A stretch of DNA of 64,000 nucleotides from Saccharothrix tamanrassetensis (GTDB lineage: Bacteria; Actinomycetota; Actinomycetes; Mycobacteriales; Pseudonocardiaceae): the NCBI RefSeq assembly GCF_014203665.1, contig NZ_JACHJN010000006.1, positions 372,001 to 436,000 on the forward strand, given 5' to 3'. The position numbers were made by a program, and so were the translations under genes. This document shows positions 62,944-64,000 of the stretch, piece by piece; position 1 is the stretch's first letter; each line of letters begins with the position of its first letter. The notes under the pieces were generated by a model. That model was not told the origin of the DNA. It saw only the letters and a program-made list of their open reading frames with translations, and did not search any database.

Positions 62944-63720
62944 TCAGTCCTCGGCCGGCACCCAGGACGGCTTGCGCTTGCCCACGAACGCGGCGATGCC
63001 CTCCTGCCCCTCGGAGCCGCCGAAGTGCCGTGCGGACAGCTCCAGCATGTCGGCGAACACCTCGCCCAGGTTGGTGCGCCGGGGCTCCTGGAGCATCCGC
63101 TTGGTGGCCGCCAGGGCGTTCGGCCCGCCCAGCGCCAGCATGTCGGTGTAGCGGGTGACCTCGGCGTCCAGCGCGTCGGCGGCGACGGCGGCGTTGATCA
63201 GGCCGATCTCCTTCGCCCGCGCGGCGTCGAACGCCTCTCCGGTGAGGAACAGCTCGTGCGCCGCCCGCGGCAGCAGGCGGGGTAGCACCGTCACGGAGAT
63301 GACGGCGGGCACGACACCGATCCGGACCTCGCTGAACGCGAACGTCGCCGTGTCCGCGGCCACCGCGATGTCGCACGCGGCGACCAGCCCGACCCCGCCC
63401 GCGCGGGCCGGGCCGGCCAGTCGTGCGACGACCGGCTTGGGGCTGGTCCACAGCTGTTCGAGGATGGCGGGGAACTCGTTGACCCCCTGCTGCCCGGCGC
63501 TCGCGCCGCCGGCCTCCTTCAGGTCCATGCCCGAGCAGAACACCGGTCCGGTGTGACCGAGCACGACCACGCGCACGCCGTCGTCGGCGATGGCGGCCTT
63601 CAGGTGCCCGGTCAGCTCGGCACGCAGTTGCGCGGACAGGGCGTTGCGGTTGTGGGGGGAGTCCAGCGTGATCGTCGCGATGCCACGCCGCACCTCGTAG
63701 TGGACCAGCTCGTCTGCCAT
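62944..63720 (-). CDS. Enoyl-CoA hydratase/isomerase family protein
   Basis: 258 residues of the crotonase fold: ELVHYEVRRGIATITLDSPH at the start, the oxyanion-hole segments PVFCSGMDLKEAG and GPARAGGVGLVAACDIAVAA, and FSEVRIGVVPAVISVTVLPR. The position normally holding the first catalytic glutamate reads Gly/Val, while the second (SEVRIGVVP) has no clear acid, so the activity may be isomerase-like or altered. The start at MADELVHYE follows the usual family beginning. It diverges from the DJ-1/PfpI gene and its promoter region contains both TGACAG operators. Confidence 0.87.
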   Translation of the reverse strand: MADELVHYEVRRGIATITLDSPHNRNALSAQLRAELTGHLKAAIADDGVRVVVLGHTGPVFCSGMDLKEAGGASAGQQGVNEFPAILEQLWTSPKPVVARLAGPARAGGVGLVAACDIAVAADTATFAFSEVRIGVVPAVISVTVLPRLLPRAAHELFLTGEAFDAARAKEIGLINAAVAADALDAEVTRYTDMLALGGPNALAATKRMLQEPRRTNLGEVFADMLELSARHFGGSEGQEGIAAFVGKRKPSWVPAED

Positions 63721-63746
63721 GTGCCGCACTCTACGAGGCGGAGAAG

Positions 63747-63783
63747 TTTGACAGCGTGCTGTCAAAATGACAGGATGCTGTCA
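63747..63783. promoter_or_regulatory. Two tandem palindromic operators TGACAGnn(nn)CTGTCA
   Basis: The first is a perfect palindrome with 9-bp arms around GT: TTTGACAGC / GCTGTCAAA. The second, TGACAG-GATG-CTGTCA, starts 19 bases after the core of the first and ends on the A of the next ATG. Both lie on the same DNA face (about two helical turns) in the divergent promoter. Typical of a TetR-type repressor; the regulator is not in view. Confidence 0.75.
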
Positions 63784-64000
63784 TGACAACGCAGACGGTC
63801 CACCTCGCCCTCTACGACACGCTCGCGGACTGGGAGTTCGGCTACGCCACGGCCCGCATCAACAGCCCGGCGTTCCAGAAGGTGCCCGGTCGCTACCGGG
63901 TGCAGACCGTCGCCGCGACGCTCGACCCGATCACCACGATGGGCGGCCTCCGGGTGCTGCCCGACCTCGTGCTGGCCGACCTGGACCCGTCCGACAGCGC
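63783..64000 (+). CDS. DJ-1/PfpI (type 1 glutamine amidotransferase-like) protein, N-terminal part
   Basis: The first 72 codons of a gene that runs off the window. The sequence QTVHLALYDTLADWEFGYAT followed by a Rossmann-like alternation and TMGGLRVLPDLVLADLDPSD matches the N-terminal half of actinobacterial DJ-1/PfpI proteins; the nucleophile cysteine elbow would lie beyond the end. ATG overlaps the last base of the second operator, so repression would block both transcription and leaderless translation start. Function is not known. Confidence 0.75.
   Translation, partial: MTTQTVHLALYDTLADWEFGYATARINSPAFQKVPGRYRVQTVAATLDPITTMGGLRVLPDLVLADLDPSDS

Overview
The window is a gene-dense chromosomal segment of a high-GC actinomycete. 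GTG starts are frequent, four-base stop/start overlaps abound, and many genes seem to be transcribed as leaderless mRNAs. Protein content and gene order fit the Pseudonocardiales (Saccharothrix, Lentzea or Actinosynnema-like); this placement is inference from recalled synteny and was not searched. The backbone matches, in the same relative order, the Mycobacterium tuberculosis block running from lepA through rpsT, holA, comEC, comEA, degV, octT, gpgP, rsfS, nadD, proA, proB, obg, rpmA, rplU, rne, ndk and folC to valS. Lineage-specific genes sit between these anchors. No rRNA, tRNA, CRISPR array, insertion sequence or prophage was seen.

Region by region. 1-6.5 kb: end of an OFA-family transporter with its small partner, an FAD oxidoreductase, a DUF3558 lipoprotein, an ArsR-like regulator with a 65-residue partner, a molybdopterin oxidoreductase and a frameshifted hypothetical gene. 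6.6-17 kb: valS-folC-DUF4233, secreted PhoD, a secreted GH13 amylase interrupted by a stop in its C-terminal domain, ndk, a GNAT enzyme and DoxX. 17-29 kb: the B12/radical SAM gene and its DUF2344 partner, separated by a repeat-bearing stretch and a secreted subtilase; then rne, rplU-rpmA and obg-proB. 29-35 kb: an MHS transporter, a RecQ-phosphoribosyltransferase fusion coupled to a GNAT gene, proA and a ferredoxin.

35-45 kb: a tight run nadD, rsfS, gpgP-like, octT-like, degV, then comEA and comEC, thrC, holA and rpsT. 45-54 kb: TauE/SafE exporter, two-domain VOC protein, an SPFH protein with a ribbon-helix-helix-like partner carrying a NPPxx tail, an AlkZ-like winged-helix protein coupled to an EamA transporter, a PemK/MazF-like gene, lepA and a Uma2 nuclease. 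54-64 kb: an HD hydrolase diverging from a chitinase whose promoter carries a DasR-type site, nitronate monooxygenase, DUF885, amino-acid permease, alcohol dehydrogenase, a secreted RNase Sa/barstar pair with a small membrane protein, an enoyl-CoA hydratase and the start of a DJ-1/PfpI gene behind two tandem operators.

Functionally this is mostly housekeeping: translation and ribosome biogenesis, proline and NAD synthesis, folate, replication and RNA decay. Polymer-degrading secreted enzymes and small accessory modules are interspersed. The points most worth a second look are the interrupted amylase, the RNase Sa/barstar/membrane triad, the RecQ-PRTase fusion, the tandem TGACAGC operators, the dre site, the DnaA-box pair before comEA, the small ORF coupled to comEC, and two short-period repeat tracts.
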